Assembly: GCA_036496425.1 (NCBI GenBank)
Contig: DASXLG010000291.1
Coordinates: 1-33,931, forward strand
Source: Terriglobia bacterium
GTDB lineage: Bacteria > Acidobacteriota > Terriglobia > 20CM-2-55-15
Length of the DNA stretch: 33,931 nt
Direction: 5' to 3'
Shown: positions 16,323 to 23,604 of the stretch, piece after piece
Position numbering within the stretch: position 1 is the stretch's first letter
How the letters are laid out: the number at the start of each line of letters is the position of its first letter
The notes under the pieces: generated by a model
The model's input: only the letters and a program-made list of their open reading frames with translations
The model's database searches: none
Told to the model about the DNA's origin: nothing
Made by a program: the position numbers and the translations under genes

Positions 16323-17051
16323 ATGCCGAAACGCGCTCTCGCATTCGCGATACTTTCCATCTTCGTTCTGGCAGGTATTGAATCGTCGGCGTTCGCTGCG
16401 CTACAGGATCAGAACGCCGAGCTCGCCGGAATAATAACGGATGCTTTCAGCACAGATTTGCCCGCTGTGGCTGTGACAGCGACGAATTTAGAAACCGCGG
16501 TTAGGCGCGTCACGCTGACAAACTCCGGCGGTATCTACCGGTTTCGGAGCATCGTGCCCGGCAAATACAGATTGAGCGCAACCCTTCCGGGGTTCCGGCC
16601 GCGCGTCTACAACTCGGTGTCGTTGGCCTTGTCGCAACATGCTCAGCTCCATTTCGCGCTACTGCCAAGTCCGGATTCGTCGCCTCTGCCGGAGACTTCG
16701 GACGCTCCCGCCGTTTTGCAGGAACTTCAGCCACAGTTGTTTGCGGAGCCCGCTCCGTCGTCATCTCCTCGCATTCGTGTCGCCGGTTCCGACATGGATG
16801 AAAGACTCGTTGGCCGTGTTCCACCGATTTATCCCGTAGAGGCCAGGGCCGCGCGCATCGTTGGTGCCGTTATCCTTGAAGTGGAAGTGTCGAGCGGCGG
16901 AATCGTCGGCAACGTCCGTATTGTTTCGGGAAATCCTCTTTTGAGACAGGCGGCGATTGAAGCCGTCAAACGGCGGTTCTATCGCCCGGTGATGCTCAAC
17001 GGTAATCCTGTTGACGTCATCACAACCGTGACAGTGAACGTTCCGGAGTGA
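16323..17051 (+). CDS. Exported carboxypeptidase-regulatory-like / TonB C-terminal domain protein
   Basis: 242 residues. A hydrophobic export signal or anchor lies at about 5-25 (ALAFAILSIFVLAGIESSAFA). An Ig-like carboxypeptidase-regulatory domain follows at about 30-115 (GIITDAFSTDLPAVAVTATN, then GGIYRFRSIVPGKYRLSATLPGF). After a Pro/Ser-rich linker comes a TonB_C domain at about 155-242 (PPIYPVEARAARIVGAVILEVEV and AAIEAVKRRFYRPVMLNGNPV). TonB_C normally delivers energy to outer-membrane transporters, but the classic Pro/Lys periplasm-spanning region is missing. The ATG at 16323 follows GGAG by 6 nt. A role with TonB-dependent carboxypeptidase-regulatory outer-membrane proteins is inference. 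Confidence 0.82.
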   Translation: MPKRALAFAILSIFVLAGIESSAFAALQDQNAELAGIITDAFSTDLPAVAVTATNLETAVRRVTLTNSGGIYRFRSIVPGKYRLSATLPGFRPRVYNSVSLALSQHAQLHFALLPSPDSSPLPETSDAPAVLQELQPQLFAEPAPSSSPRIRVAGSDMDERLVGRVPPIYPVEARAARIVGAVILEVEVSSGGIVGNVRIVSGNPLLRQAAIEAVKRRFYRPVMLNGNPVDVITTVTVNVPE

Positions 17052-17064
17052 CCGCTTCGACGGG

Positions 17065-17158
17065 GAAAGGGCGGGAAGGAACACAAGAAGCACAAAAGGC
17101 ACAAGAAAGACCTGTCGCCCTTGTGCCTTTTGTGCTTCTTGTGGTTCCTTCCCCTTTC
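17065..17158. repeat. Palindromic repeat, family A copy 3
   Basis: Inner arms of about 31 nt (GAAGGAAC, a one-base bulge, then ACAAGAAGCACAAAAGGCAC) pair around a loop of about 15 nt, and GAAAGGG/CCCTTTC extends the stem. It separates the convergent TonB_C and OsmC-like genes; its right end touches the OsmC-like stop codon. Confidence 0.92.
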
Positions 17159-17633
17159 AGTGGCCGGGATCGATCCGCCATGATGACGTGATCTGTATCG
17201 CGGCCCGCAGGCTGCGGTACACCGGGCATTTGTCGATATAGAAGCCGTGGACGCGTTCCACCGTTTCGCGATTGGTTTCCGGGGTCCGCAAAGTGAAGTA
17301 CGCATGAATACGGCGGATGACGAGCACGCCGTCCTCTGTTTCGATTTCCCCTCTGACGTCCGCGGACAGCAGCCCGCCTCCGGCATCGATTTTGCGCGCT
17401 TCCAGCGCGCCCCCGAAGGTTCCGAGCATTCAGCCGGCGGCTGCGGCCACGACATAATCGATCGTGGCCGCATGAGGCTCCGTGATCTGGCTCTCGTCGA
17501 TGCCGTAGTGCTTTGCAATCGCGCCGTGAACGCTGAACCTGACAAGCTGCTCTTCGCCAGGCAGCTTCGCGATTCGCAGCGGGCCCTTCTGTCGCTCGAG
17601 CCAGATGTTTGAAACATACACGATGGGTGACAT
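17157..17633 (-). CDS. OsmC-like peroxiredoxin, candidate selenoprotein (in-frame TGA read as Sec)
   Basis: Read through one TGA at 17430-17432, the frame gives 158 residues with the full OsmC-like pattern: HAATIDYVVAAAAG, then the TGA at position 68, then MLGTFGGALEARKI, VLVIRRIHAYFTL and VERVHGFYIDKCPVYRS. OsmC-family peroxidases reduce organic hydroperoxides with two cysteines. The second is Cys136 in DKCPV; the first normally stands exactly where the TGA is. Selenocysteine replacing this cysteine is known for some OsmC-like proteins. No frameshift is needed, because both halves share one frame. A hairpin suited to a SECIS follows the TGA. Alternatives are a nonsense mutation or a sequencing error. 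It begins 36 nt after the upstream hypothetical gene on the same strand. Confidence 0.75.
17394..17410 (-). promoter_or_regulatory. Candidate bacterial SECIS hairpin
   Basis: On the minus strand GCGCGCT (17410-17404) pairs perfectly with AGCGCGC (17400-17394) around a GGA loop. The first loop G is the 27th base after the TGA. Bacterial SECIS elements are hairpins just downstream of UGA with G in the first loop positions, so sequence, spacing and loop all fit. GC-rich coding DNA can form such hairpins by chance. Confidence 0.6.
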
Positions 17634-17669
17634 GCTTCCATCATACGCGTCCGCGTTATGAAGGGCAGT

Positions 17670-18221
17670 TTAATTGAAACGGCGGTACAGCGTGCGCACC
17701 TTGTCCTTCATCTCTTTCGAAGGTTGCCAGAACCGGTAGCGTTCGTTCGCGCCGAGACCGTTGCCGCCGTCGAGCCAGCTTTCGATTTGATATAGAAGGA
17801 ATGGTTTCAGCCGGCATCCGGCCCAAACCGCGTGGATGTGCGGAGGCCCCGTCCAGCCATCCTGGCCGTTCTTCCTATACCAACCCGCGAGGCCAACGGC
17901 GGCGAGATCCGCCAGCAGTGACTTGATCTGAGTTTCCGTCAGGCACCGCACACTGATATCGGCCGCCGCTGTGTAAGCGATTCCAGCAATGGTCACGTCC
18001 GTGTCGTGGACGTTACCTCGATCCGCCGAATGATTGATGCCTTGAGTGATCCGATGCACCAGGTCCAGGCTGCGCAAAGCGGCGTAAGCATCGGGATGCA
18101 GTCCTCGCGGATGCGCGGGATTCAGCTTGCACTTCGCATTGGGCTGCCACGGAAAATTCTGACCCCAGGCAGGAGCCACGCTCCAGATCATCCAAATCCA
18201 CAGGAACCAGGTTCTACCCAT
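17670..18221 (-). CDS. Secreted hypothetical protein
   Basis: 183 residues with a signal peptide (MGRTWFLWIWMIWSVAPAWG), so probably periplasmic. I do not recognise the family with confidence. It has a cluster of potential metal ligands, VHDTDVTIAGIAYTAAADIS and GPPHIHAVWAG, that vaguely recalls the His/Asp and His-x-His arrangement of M15-type DD-peptidases; that is a guess. The ATG at 18221 is chosen over a frame start 61 codons upstream because GGAG lies 6-7 nt before it, the signal peptide then begins correctly, and the upstream part overlaps the SDR gene. It lies between the SDR and OsmC-like genes with gaps of about 37 nt each, probably one transcript. Confidence 0.68.
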   Translation of the reverse strand: MGRTWFLWIWMIWSVAPAWGQNFPWQPNAKCKLNPAHPRGLHPDAYAALRSLDLVHRITQGINHSADRGNVHDTDVTIAGIAYTAAADISVRCLTETQIKSLLADLAAVGLAGWYRKNGQDGWTGPPHIHAVWAGCRLKPFLLYQIESWLDGGNGLGANERYRFWQPSKEMKDKVRTLYRRFN

Positions 18222-18258
18222 AGAAAGCTCCAGTGAAGATATTTTGGGGCTTTGTCCC

Positions 18259-19071
18259 CTAATTCGTGGCGGCGCCGCGCGCGATCCACTCTTCGTCGGA
18301 CATGGCGAACCGGCGTTGAATGTATGCTTCAGCATCTGGTCCGGCGGTGTGACGAAATTTCCAGGAGCCGCTTTCGATGATTTCGAGAATCTTTTCGGCG
18401 ACAACGGATGTCGGGGTTGGTTGCTCCGCCAGGGCGGCAGAGAAAAGCCCGGCCATGCGGCGCCCCTGGGGATAAGCCGAGGCGTCCGGTTCGCTCGCGA
18501 TTTCTCGAGACATGCCCGTATCGATAATGCCTGGTTCGACGACGGCGACCCGGATATTGAACACCTTCGCTTCCTGCGCCAGGCCCTCGCTCATGGCCTC
18601 AAGCGCCCATTTCGAGGCGGCATATGCCGTTAGGGGCGGGGAAGCAATGCGTCCGCCGACCGAGCTCACATTAATGATGCAGCCGCTTTTCCGCCGCCGC
18701 ATTTCCGGCATGACCGCCTGGATGCAACGCACGGCGCCAAAGTAGTTGGTTTCTATGAGCGCCCGGAATTCGGATATGGGCAGTTCCTCGATTGAGCCGC
18801 GTCGCGCGATACCGGCATTATTAATAAGGATGTCGATCGGCCCATGTTCGCCTTGGATCGCGCCGACCGCTTCGCTGACGGAAGCATCGGAGTTCACATC
18901 CAGTGCAGAGTTCCGGATAGTTAAGCCTTCTTTTTCAGCAGTGTCCGTCAATTCGCACGACCGGCTCAGGTCGCGCATGGTTGCATGGACAATGTAACCG
19001 GAACGCGCCAGCAAAAGCGACGTGGCGAGGCCGATCCCTTTATTCGCTCCTGTAATCAATACTGATCGCAT
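18259..19071 (-). CDS. Short-chain dehydrogenase/reductase (SDR)
   Basis: A 270-residue classical SDR, an NAD(P)-dependent oxidoreductase in the cytoplasm. The cofactor-binding TGANKGIG is at about 6-13, NNAG (INNAGIARRG) at about 85, the catalytic Ser in NVSSVGGRI and the YAASK catalytic Tyr/Lys at about 150-155. The HATMRD after the second strand suggests NADP preference. Substrate unknown. No Shine-Dalgarno precedes the ATG; TAAAAT lies 7 nt before it, so transcription may start at the ATG. Probably the first gene of a three-gene unit with the hypothetical protein and the OsmC-like gene. Confidence 0.9.
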   Translation of the reverse strand: MRSVLITGANKGIGLATSLLLARSGYIVHATMRDLSRSCELTDTAEKEGLTIRNSALDVNSDASVSEAVGAIQGEHGPIDILINNAGIARRGSIEELPISEFRALIETNYFGAVRCIQAVMPEMRRRKSGCIINVSSVGGRIASPPLTAYAASKWALEAMSEGLAQEAKVFNIRVAVVEPGIIDTGMSREIASEPDASAYPQGRRMAGLFSAALAEQPTPTSVVAEKILEIIESGSWKFRHTAGPDAEAYIQRRFAMSDEEWIARGAATN

Positions 19072-19078
19072 GGAGCGG

Positions 19079-19084
19079 ATTTTA
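19079..19084 (-). promoter_or_regulatory. -10-like hexamer abutting the SDR start
   Basis: TAAAAT on the minus strand ends 7 nt before the ATG. At 17 nt further upstream TTCCCA matches the -35 at four of six positions. No Shine-Dalgarno. Confidence 0.42.
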
Positions 19085-19126
19085 CGGCAGAAGCATCTCG
19101 TTGGGAAGACGCCTCAATTCCCGTCT

Positions 19127-19233
19127 AAGAAGTTTTAGCCGCAGATGGCGCGGATGACGTAGATGGAGCGAAAAAAAGGACTTATGATGCGCCCTATCTG
19201 CGTCATCCGCGTCATCTGCGGCTAAAACTTCTT
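19127..19233. repeat. Palindromic repeat, family B copy 2
   Basis: Arms of about 45 nt begin AAGAAGTTTTAGCCGCAGAT and end with the complement at 19233. They pair with a few mismatches around a loop of about 20 nt. The 9-nt units (CGCAGATGA, CGCGGATGA) match copy 1 at 13659-13753. It fills the divergent gap between the SDR (-) and VOC (+) genes. Confidence 0.93.
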
Positions 19234-19252
19234 TGGAAGTGTATCCTGGCAT

Positions 19253-19258
19253 TATACT
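19253..19258 (+). promoter_or_regulatory. -10-like hexamer abutting the second VOC gene
   Basis: TATACT ends 7 nt before the ATG at 19266, the same hexamer and spacing as at lipA, with no Shine-Dalgarno. The -35 is weak. Confidence 0.42.
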
Positions 19259-19265
19259 GCGCGGC

Positions 19266-20285
19266 ATGAATCTCAAGTTCACCATTGTGCTTTCCTTTGC
19301 AGCATTGTTGCTGCCTCTTCGGCTGTCTGCACAAACCACGCCGGTGGTGCAACTTCAGAACCTGGCGCATGCCGTCGATAGCCTCGACAAAACAGTGCCG
19401 TTCTACCGCGACGTGATCGGGCTTCCCGTGAATGGTCCGCGCGACCCGCTCGCCCAGCAACCCCAGGCGATCGATGACGACATGTCACGGTTCACCGCAA
19501 CCAAAGGCGCAAAATTCCGCGGGGCCACATTCCGGATTCCGAATGCAGCCTTCGGATTCGAATTGACGGAGTTCAGTGGGGTCGCGCGCAAGAGCAGTAC
19601 GCCTCAACTTCAGGACATCGGCGCCGCGACGCTGGTGTTGGAAGTGCGTGACATGGACAGGATGGTGGAGAAGCTCAAGTCCGCGCATACCGTGATTGTC
19701 ACCGCAGGTGGCTCCCCCGTGAATCCATCCGGCAATGCTGCGAGCAGAATGCGGGAGTTGCTCATTCGCGATCCCGACGGCTTTTTCATTGAGCTGATGC
19801 AGCCGGATCCGATTCCTGCGGGCGCCCAGGGAACGACAGGCGGCATTCTGGGAGGCTCGGTGAGTCTGTCGATTGAGGATTCGGCGAAGACCGTATCGTT
19901 TTTGCGCGCCGCGATCGGCTTCAACGCCAGGCCTACCGGCCAACTGGGCACGAATCCGGTCGTCGCAAATCTCATCAACCTCCGGGGTGCGCAATGGCGC
20001 ATCACGCACGGCACCATTCCCGGCACAACGCTCGACTTCGGTCTCATCGAATATGCAGGTGTACCGCGAGCGAAGTTTGGGCTCGGCGCCGAAGATCCGG
20101 GCTCTCCCGCGTTCACGATGGTCGTCGGTAATATCGACGCCGCGCTCGAGCAATGGAAGAAGGCAGGAGGTAGTGTGCTTTCGACCGGCGGTCAGGCCAT
20201 CAAACGCGCCAACGGCGCGGGCAACGTTTTTGTCCGCGACGTCAATGGCTTCGCCTGGGAACTGATTCAGCGGGCCGGCCAATAA
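19266..20285 (+). CDS. Secreted two-domain VOC protein, paralogue of 12592-13596
   Basis: 339 residues with a signal peptide (MNLKFTIVLSFAALLLPLRL then SAQ) and two VOC domains, at about 28-185 and 195-338. The first domain has a candidate His (NLAHAVDSLDKTVPFY) and Glu (GFFIELMQ). The second lacks the first His (GGSVSLSIEDSAKTVSF) but ends FAWELIQ. It aligns along its whole length with the other VOC protein (RDPDGFFIELMQ against RDPDGYFVEAIQ), so they are old paralogues. The ATG at 19266 is chosen because the signal peptide starts there. Substrate unknown. Confidence 0.86.
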   Translation: MNLKFTIVLSFAALLLPLRLSAQTTPVVQLQNLAHAVDSLDKTVPFYRDVIGLPVNGPRDPLAQQPQAIDDDMSRFTATKGAKFRGATFRIPNAAFGFELTEFSGVARKSSTPQLQDIGAATLVLEVRDMDRMVEKLKSAHTVIVTAGGSPVNPSGNAASRMRELLIRDPDGFFIELMQPDPIPAGAQGTTGGILGGSVSLSIEDSAKTVSFLRAAIGFNARPTGQLGTNPVVANLINLRGAQWRITHGTIPGTTLDFGLIEYAGVPRAKFGLGAEDPGSPAFTMVVGNIDAALEQWKKAGGSVLSTGGQAIKRANGAGNVFVRDVNGFAWELIQRAGQ

Positions 20286-20301
20286 GGTGCCCGACGGGAT
20301 C

Positions 20302-20398
20302 GGGAACGGAACACAAAAGGACACAAGAAGCGGGGTTCGCAAAACCCATTTTCTTGTGCTTCTTGTGTTTTGTTTGCGCTTTTTGTGCTCCGCTCCCT
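20302..20398. repeat. Palindromic repeat, family A copy 4 (diverged)
   Basis: GGGAACGGAACACAAAAGG on the left pairs imperfectly with the right arm ending GCTCCGCTCCC. ACACAAGAAGC pairs with GCTTCTTGTGT inside, and the right arm carries an extra segment of about 10 nt. It lies between the convergent VOC and M13 genes. Confidence 0.85.
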
Positions 20399-20401
20399 GC
20401 G

Positions 20402-22444
20402 CTACCAGATCCGCACGCGGTCTTCCGGTTTGATGAAGAGCTTGTCGCCATTCTTCACGTTGAATGCGGCATACCAGCTGTCCATATTGCGTTCCGGGAT
20501 GGAACCGCGAGCCGCGACCGGGGAGTGAGGATTGGTGAGCACCAGATTTCGAAGCGCGTCGTCGCGTTCGATTCCGCGCCACACTTGAGCGTGAGCCATG
20601 AAGAAACGCTGATCGCCGGTGAAACCGTCAATCACAGGCGCGTCTTTGCCGTTCAGTGAGAGTTTATAAGCGGTGTCGGCCATTTCGAGGCCGCCGAGAT
20701 CGCCGATGTTTTCCCCCATCGTGAGCTTGCCGTTGACGCAAACGCCCTCCAGAGGGCAGAAGGCGCTGTACTGTGCGGCGAAGCGCTCCGTCTGGGCCAG
20801 GAACTTCTTGTTCGTTTCGGGCGTCCACCAATTCCGGATCTTTCCGGTCTCGTCGTATTCGCGTCCCTGATCGTCGAAACCATGGCCCATTTCGTGACCG
20901 ATAACCGCTCCGATCGAGCCATAGTTCACGGCCGGATCGGCATTCGGGTCGAAGAAAGGCGGTTGCAGAATCGCGGCGGGAAACGTGATCTGATTCATCA
21001 ACGGATCGTAGTATGCGTTTACGGTTTGCGGGTTCATGCCCCATTCCGCTCTGTCCACCGGCTGATTCAACCGCGCTACCTGCCGGTTCCACTCGAACTT
21101 GCGCGCATTGCGGACGTCTTCGAAGATTTTGCCCGGTTCGATTGTCAGCGCGGAGTAGTCGCGCCACTTTACGGGATAACCGATGCGCGGATCGAAGGTG
21201 GCCAGTTTTTTCTCGGCTTCGGCGCGCGTTTTTTCGTCCATCCACGGTAGCGTCTTCAGCCGCTCGCCCAGTGCGGTTCGCAGATTCGCCACCAGCTGGT
21301 CCATTTTGGCCTTGTTCTCCGGCGGAAAATACTTTGCGACATAGAGTTCGCCGACAGCCTCGCCGATCTGACCGTTGACCAGATTCACGCCGCGTTTCCA
21401 GCGGTCGCGCTGCGCTTCGATGCCTTCCAGTGCCTTCGAATAGAAGTTGAAGCTGGCTTCATCCAAAGCCTTTGGAAGGTACGACGCGTAGTCGCTGGCG
21501 ATGTGGAAGGCCAGGTACTTCTTCCATGTCTCGACAGGCTCGGTGTCGAGCAGCTTCGCGCCGTCGCGTAAGGCCGTCGTTTCGTTGACGACGAAGTGCT
21601 GAACGCGGCCGAGGCCCGCGACATCCAGCATGGGATCCCAGTCGATCGCCGGGATCATCTTTTTGAGCCCTGCGCGATCCACTGGATTGTTCGTTGCCTT
21701 CACATCGCGCTGGCGTTCGGGCTGCCACTGGACGGTCGCCAATTTGGTTTCCAGGGCGATCACGGCATCCGCCGCCGCGGACGGCTTCGCATCGCCGACG
21801 AGCTCGAAAACTTTGGTGACGTAGTTTTTATATGCGCTGCGGTAGGTATCGAAGTGATCGCCCTTGTTGAGGTAGTAATCCCGGTCCGGCATTCCCAGAC
21901 CCGACTGCGTGACGCCGACCGTGTATTTGGTGGGATCGGCGGGATCCGGAAAGATGTACAGGCCGGCCGGGCCGGAGTAATCGGGGTTCCCCATGAGCTT
22001 GACGATGTCGGCCTTGGTTTTCGCGTTGCCGATGGCATCGAAATCCGCCTTCAGCGGCTCGACGCCCCGCTTTTCGATTGCCGGCTGATCCATCCAGGAG
22101 TTGTAGAAGTCCACGACCTTCTTCTGAACCGAACCCGGCGCCGGCTGCGTCTTTGCCAGTTCATCGAGCAGCGCATGGACGTCGCTCTCCGATTTATCAG
22201 CCAGCGCGTCGAACACGCCGTAGCTGGCTTTGTCCGCCGGGATCTTGAAGGTCGAAAGCCACTTCCCGTTAACGTATTTGAAGAAGTCGTCACCCGGCTT
22301 CACCGAAGAATCCATTACCGCGGTATCGATTCCGAAGTTTCCGAAAGCGGCCTTCGGCGCCGCCTGTGGCGGTGCGGGTTTTTCCGAACTACATCCGGAC
22401 AGCAGGGCAAAGAACAAAACGATCATCGGCAGAAGCCGTCGCAT
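20402..22444 (-). CDS. M13 family metallopeptidase, lipoprotein
   Basis: A 680-residue neprilysin/PepO-type zinc endopeptidase. The N-terminus carries a lipoprotein signal with lipobox LLSGC, so it is anchored in the envelope. The M13 N domain begins VKPGDDFFKYVNGKWL. The zinc site HEMGH lies at about 516-520 (GAVIGHEMGHGFDDQG), the third ligand in ENIGDLGGLEMA, and the NAYYDPLMNQITFPAAIL segment is typical. It ends VRIW; many family members end CxVW. The ATG at 22444 follows GAGGTG by 5 nt and is preferred to a TTG one codon upstream. Probable role is breakdown of exported peptides. Confidence 0.93.
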   Translation of the reverse strand: MRRLLPMIVLFFALLSGCSSEKPAPPQAAPKAAFGNFGIDTAVMDSSVKPGDDFFKYVNGKWLSTFKIPADKASYGVFDALADKSESDVHALLDELAKTQPAPGSVQKKVVDFYNSWMDQPAIEKRGVEPLKADFDAIGNAKTKADIVKLMGNPDYSGPAGLYIFPDPADPTKYTVGVTQSGLGMPDRDYYLNKGDHFDTYRSAYKNYVTKVFELVGDAKPSAAADAVIALETKLATVQWQPERQRDVKATNNPVDRAGLKKMIPAIDWDPMLDVAGLGRVQHFVVNETTALRDGAKLLDTEPVETWKKYLAFHIASDYASYLPKALDEASFNFYSKALEGIEAQRDRWKRGVNLVNGQIGEAVGELYVAKYFPPENKAKMDQLVANLRTALGERLKTLPWMDEKTRAEAEKKLATFDPRIGYPVKWRDYSALTIEPGKIFEDVRNARKFEWNRQVARLNQPVDRAEWGMNPQTVNAYYDPLMNQITFPAAILQPPFFDPNADPAVNYGSIGAVIGHEMGHGFDDQGREYDETGKIRNWWTPETNKKFLAQTERFAAQYSAFCPLEGVCVNGKLTMGENIGDLGGLEMADTAYKLSLNGKDAPVIDGFTGDQRFFMAHAQVWRGIERDDALRNLVLTNPHSPVAARGSIPERNMDSWYAAFNVKNGDKLFIKPEDRVRIW

Positions 22445-22764
22445 CAAAACACCTCACAATAAAGGGGGATCCAATGAAGAGTTTACCAGTACTGCTCCAG
22501 GAGATCAGGCCGTAAATGACGCCAGATTCGAAATTTGGGATTCGGAATCCGGAATTTCCACAACGCGGAACGATTGGCCTCGGTATCCTGGAAAAGTAGT
22601 AAAGCCCCGCTTGTGACGGTTTAACGTATAGAGCCGCAGTTCTCAATCAGGATTTTCGTCACTCTGGTGTTGATGGCTTCGGCTGTGGGGATGGCGACGA
22701 AATGGGTGCGGGCGCCGTACACGGTGGCACGGGTGCAAGAGAATTCGCTCGCTCACGCGTCGGC
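22445..22764. other. Intergenic stretch between the M13 gene and otsB
   Basis: About 320 bp with no convincing gene. It holds the M13 Shine-Dalgarno, the degenerate family C palindrome at 22530-22558, and a minus-strand open stretch of about 43 codons (about 22624-22752) with a protein-like composition (GARTHFVAIPTAEAIN). That stretch follows the otsB stop in the same frame behind a TGA and lacks a clear start; it could be a remnant. Confidence 0.5.
22530..22558. repeat. Palindromic repeat, family C copy 2 (degenerate, short)
   Basis: GAAATTTGGGATTC pairs with GAATCCGGAATTTC around one G, with two mismatches. The words GATTCGAAATT and GGAATTTCC relate it to the family C palindrome at 6389-6472. 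Confidence 0.55.
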
Positions 22765-23604
22765 CTAACGCAGACCGTACGCGGCACGCTCCGCCAGGGC
22801 AGGAAGATCTCTCGTGATCATCCCTGGCAGGTGCTGTAGGAATGTCAGGACGCCATCCGGACTTTTGACATAGTACCGAGCCTTGGACGAGGGGTCATCC
22901 ATTCCTACTTTGATCGTTACGCTGTGCGGCAACACCTTAAAAGCGTCTTCATCCGTTGTGTCGTCGCCCACGTAGAGGGCGGCTGACGCATCGCAACCCA
23001 GTTGCTCGATAATCCAACGGACTGCATGCCCCTTGTTCCACGCTTGCGCCGGCCTCAATTCCAAAACCCGCTTGCCCTCGGTCATATGAAGCGTATCGCC
23101 TGCGGCAGCGATTTCTTCGCTCACAGCGGCGCGCACGCGATCGACCAAAGCAACGGGTGCCAATCGAAAATGGACGCTGGCGGTCAATCCCTTGAATTCG
23201 ACCAGCACCCCCGGAATGGGCCGCAGACGCGATTGTAATCGCACGCACACATCTTGAACGAGGTGAATACAGTCTTTGGCACCTTCATGTACGAACTCCA
23301 GGCCCAGCCCCGAGATCTCCAGTCCGTGATTGCCGGCGTAGACGAGGTTCACATCCTTCACGATACTTCTCAGATCGTTGAGGCTCCTGCCGCTGACAAC
23401 GGAAACCAGGTATCGCGATTCCCGCGTCAGGGCTGCAATGGCACGCCGCGCCTGCGGTTTGAGCCGCGTCATCTTAGGCGTCCTGGTGATATGGGCCAGC
23501 GTTCCATCGAGATCCAGGAATATTCCGATCCTTTCCCTGTGCGCCAGCTGGCTGCGGACTTCATCAAGATTATTAAACAGATACTTGGGCTTGGAATGCT
23601 TCAC
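22765..23604 (-). CDS. otsB: Trehalose-6-phosphate phosphatase
   Basis: A 279-residue HAD-superfamily phosphatase that removes phosphate from trehalose 6-phosphate, the second step of the OtsAB pathway; cytoplasmic. HAD motif I is FLDLDGTLA at about 28-36, motif II is SGRSLNDL, the conserved KGHAVRWI supplies the Lys, and motif IV is GDDTTDEDAF. It starts with GTG at 23604, supported by AAGGAGGA 7 nt upstream. The start lies inside otsA, overlapping by 32 nt, so the two are translationally linked. Trehalose serves as osmotic and desiccation protectant. Confidence 0.95.
   Translation of the reverse strand: MKHSKPKYLFNNLDEVRSQLAHRERIGIFLDLDGTLAHITRTPKMTRLKPQARRAIAALTRESRYLVSVVSGRSLNDLRSIVKDVNLVYAGNHGLEISGLGLEFVHEGAKDCIHLVQDVCVRLQSRLRPIPGVLVEFKGLTASVHFRLAPVALVDRVRAAVSEEIAAAGDTLHMTEGKRVLELRPAQAWNKGHAVRWIIEQLGCDASAALYVGDDTTDEDAFKVLPHSVTIKVGMDDPSSKARYYVKSPDGVLTFLQHLPGMITRDLPALAERAAYGLR

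Noticed and set aside
17430-17432. Reading the OsmC-like gene as two separate genes or a simple pseudogene
   Set aside because: Both halves lie in one frame, neither alone makes an OsmC fold, and the TGA falls on the catalytic Cys with a hairpin after it. Not excluded, but less economical than Sec.
21596-22462. 288-codon plus-strand ORF opposite the M13 gene
   Set aside because: Antisense shadow; His/Arg/Phe-rich with no domain.
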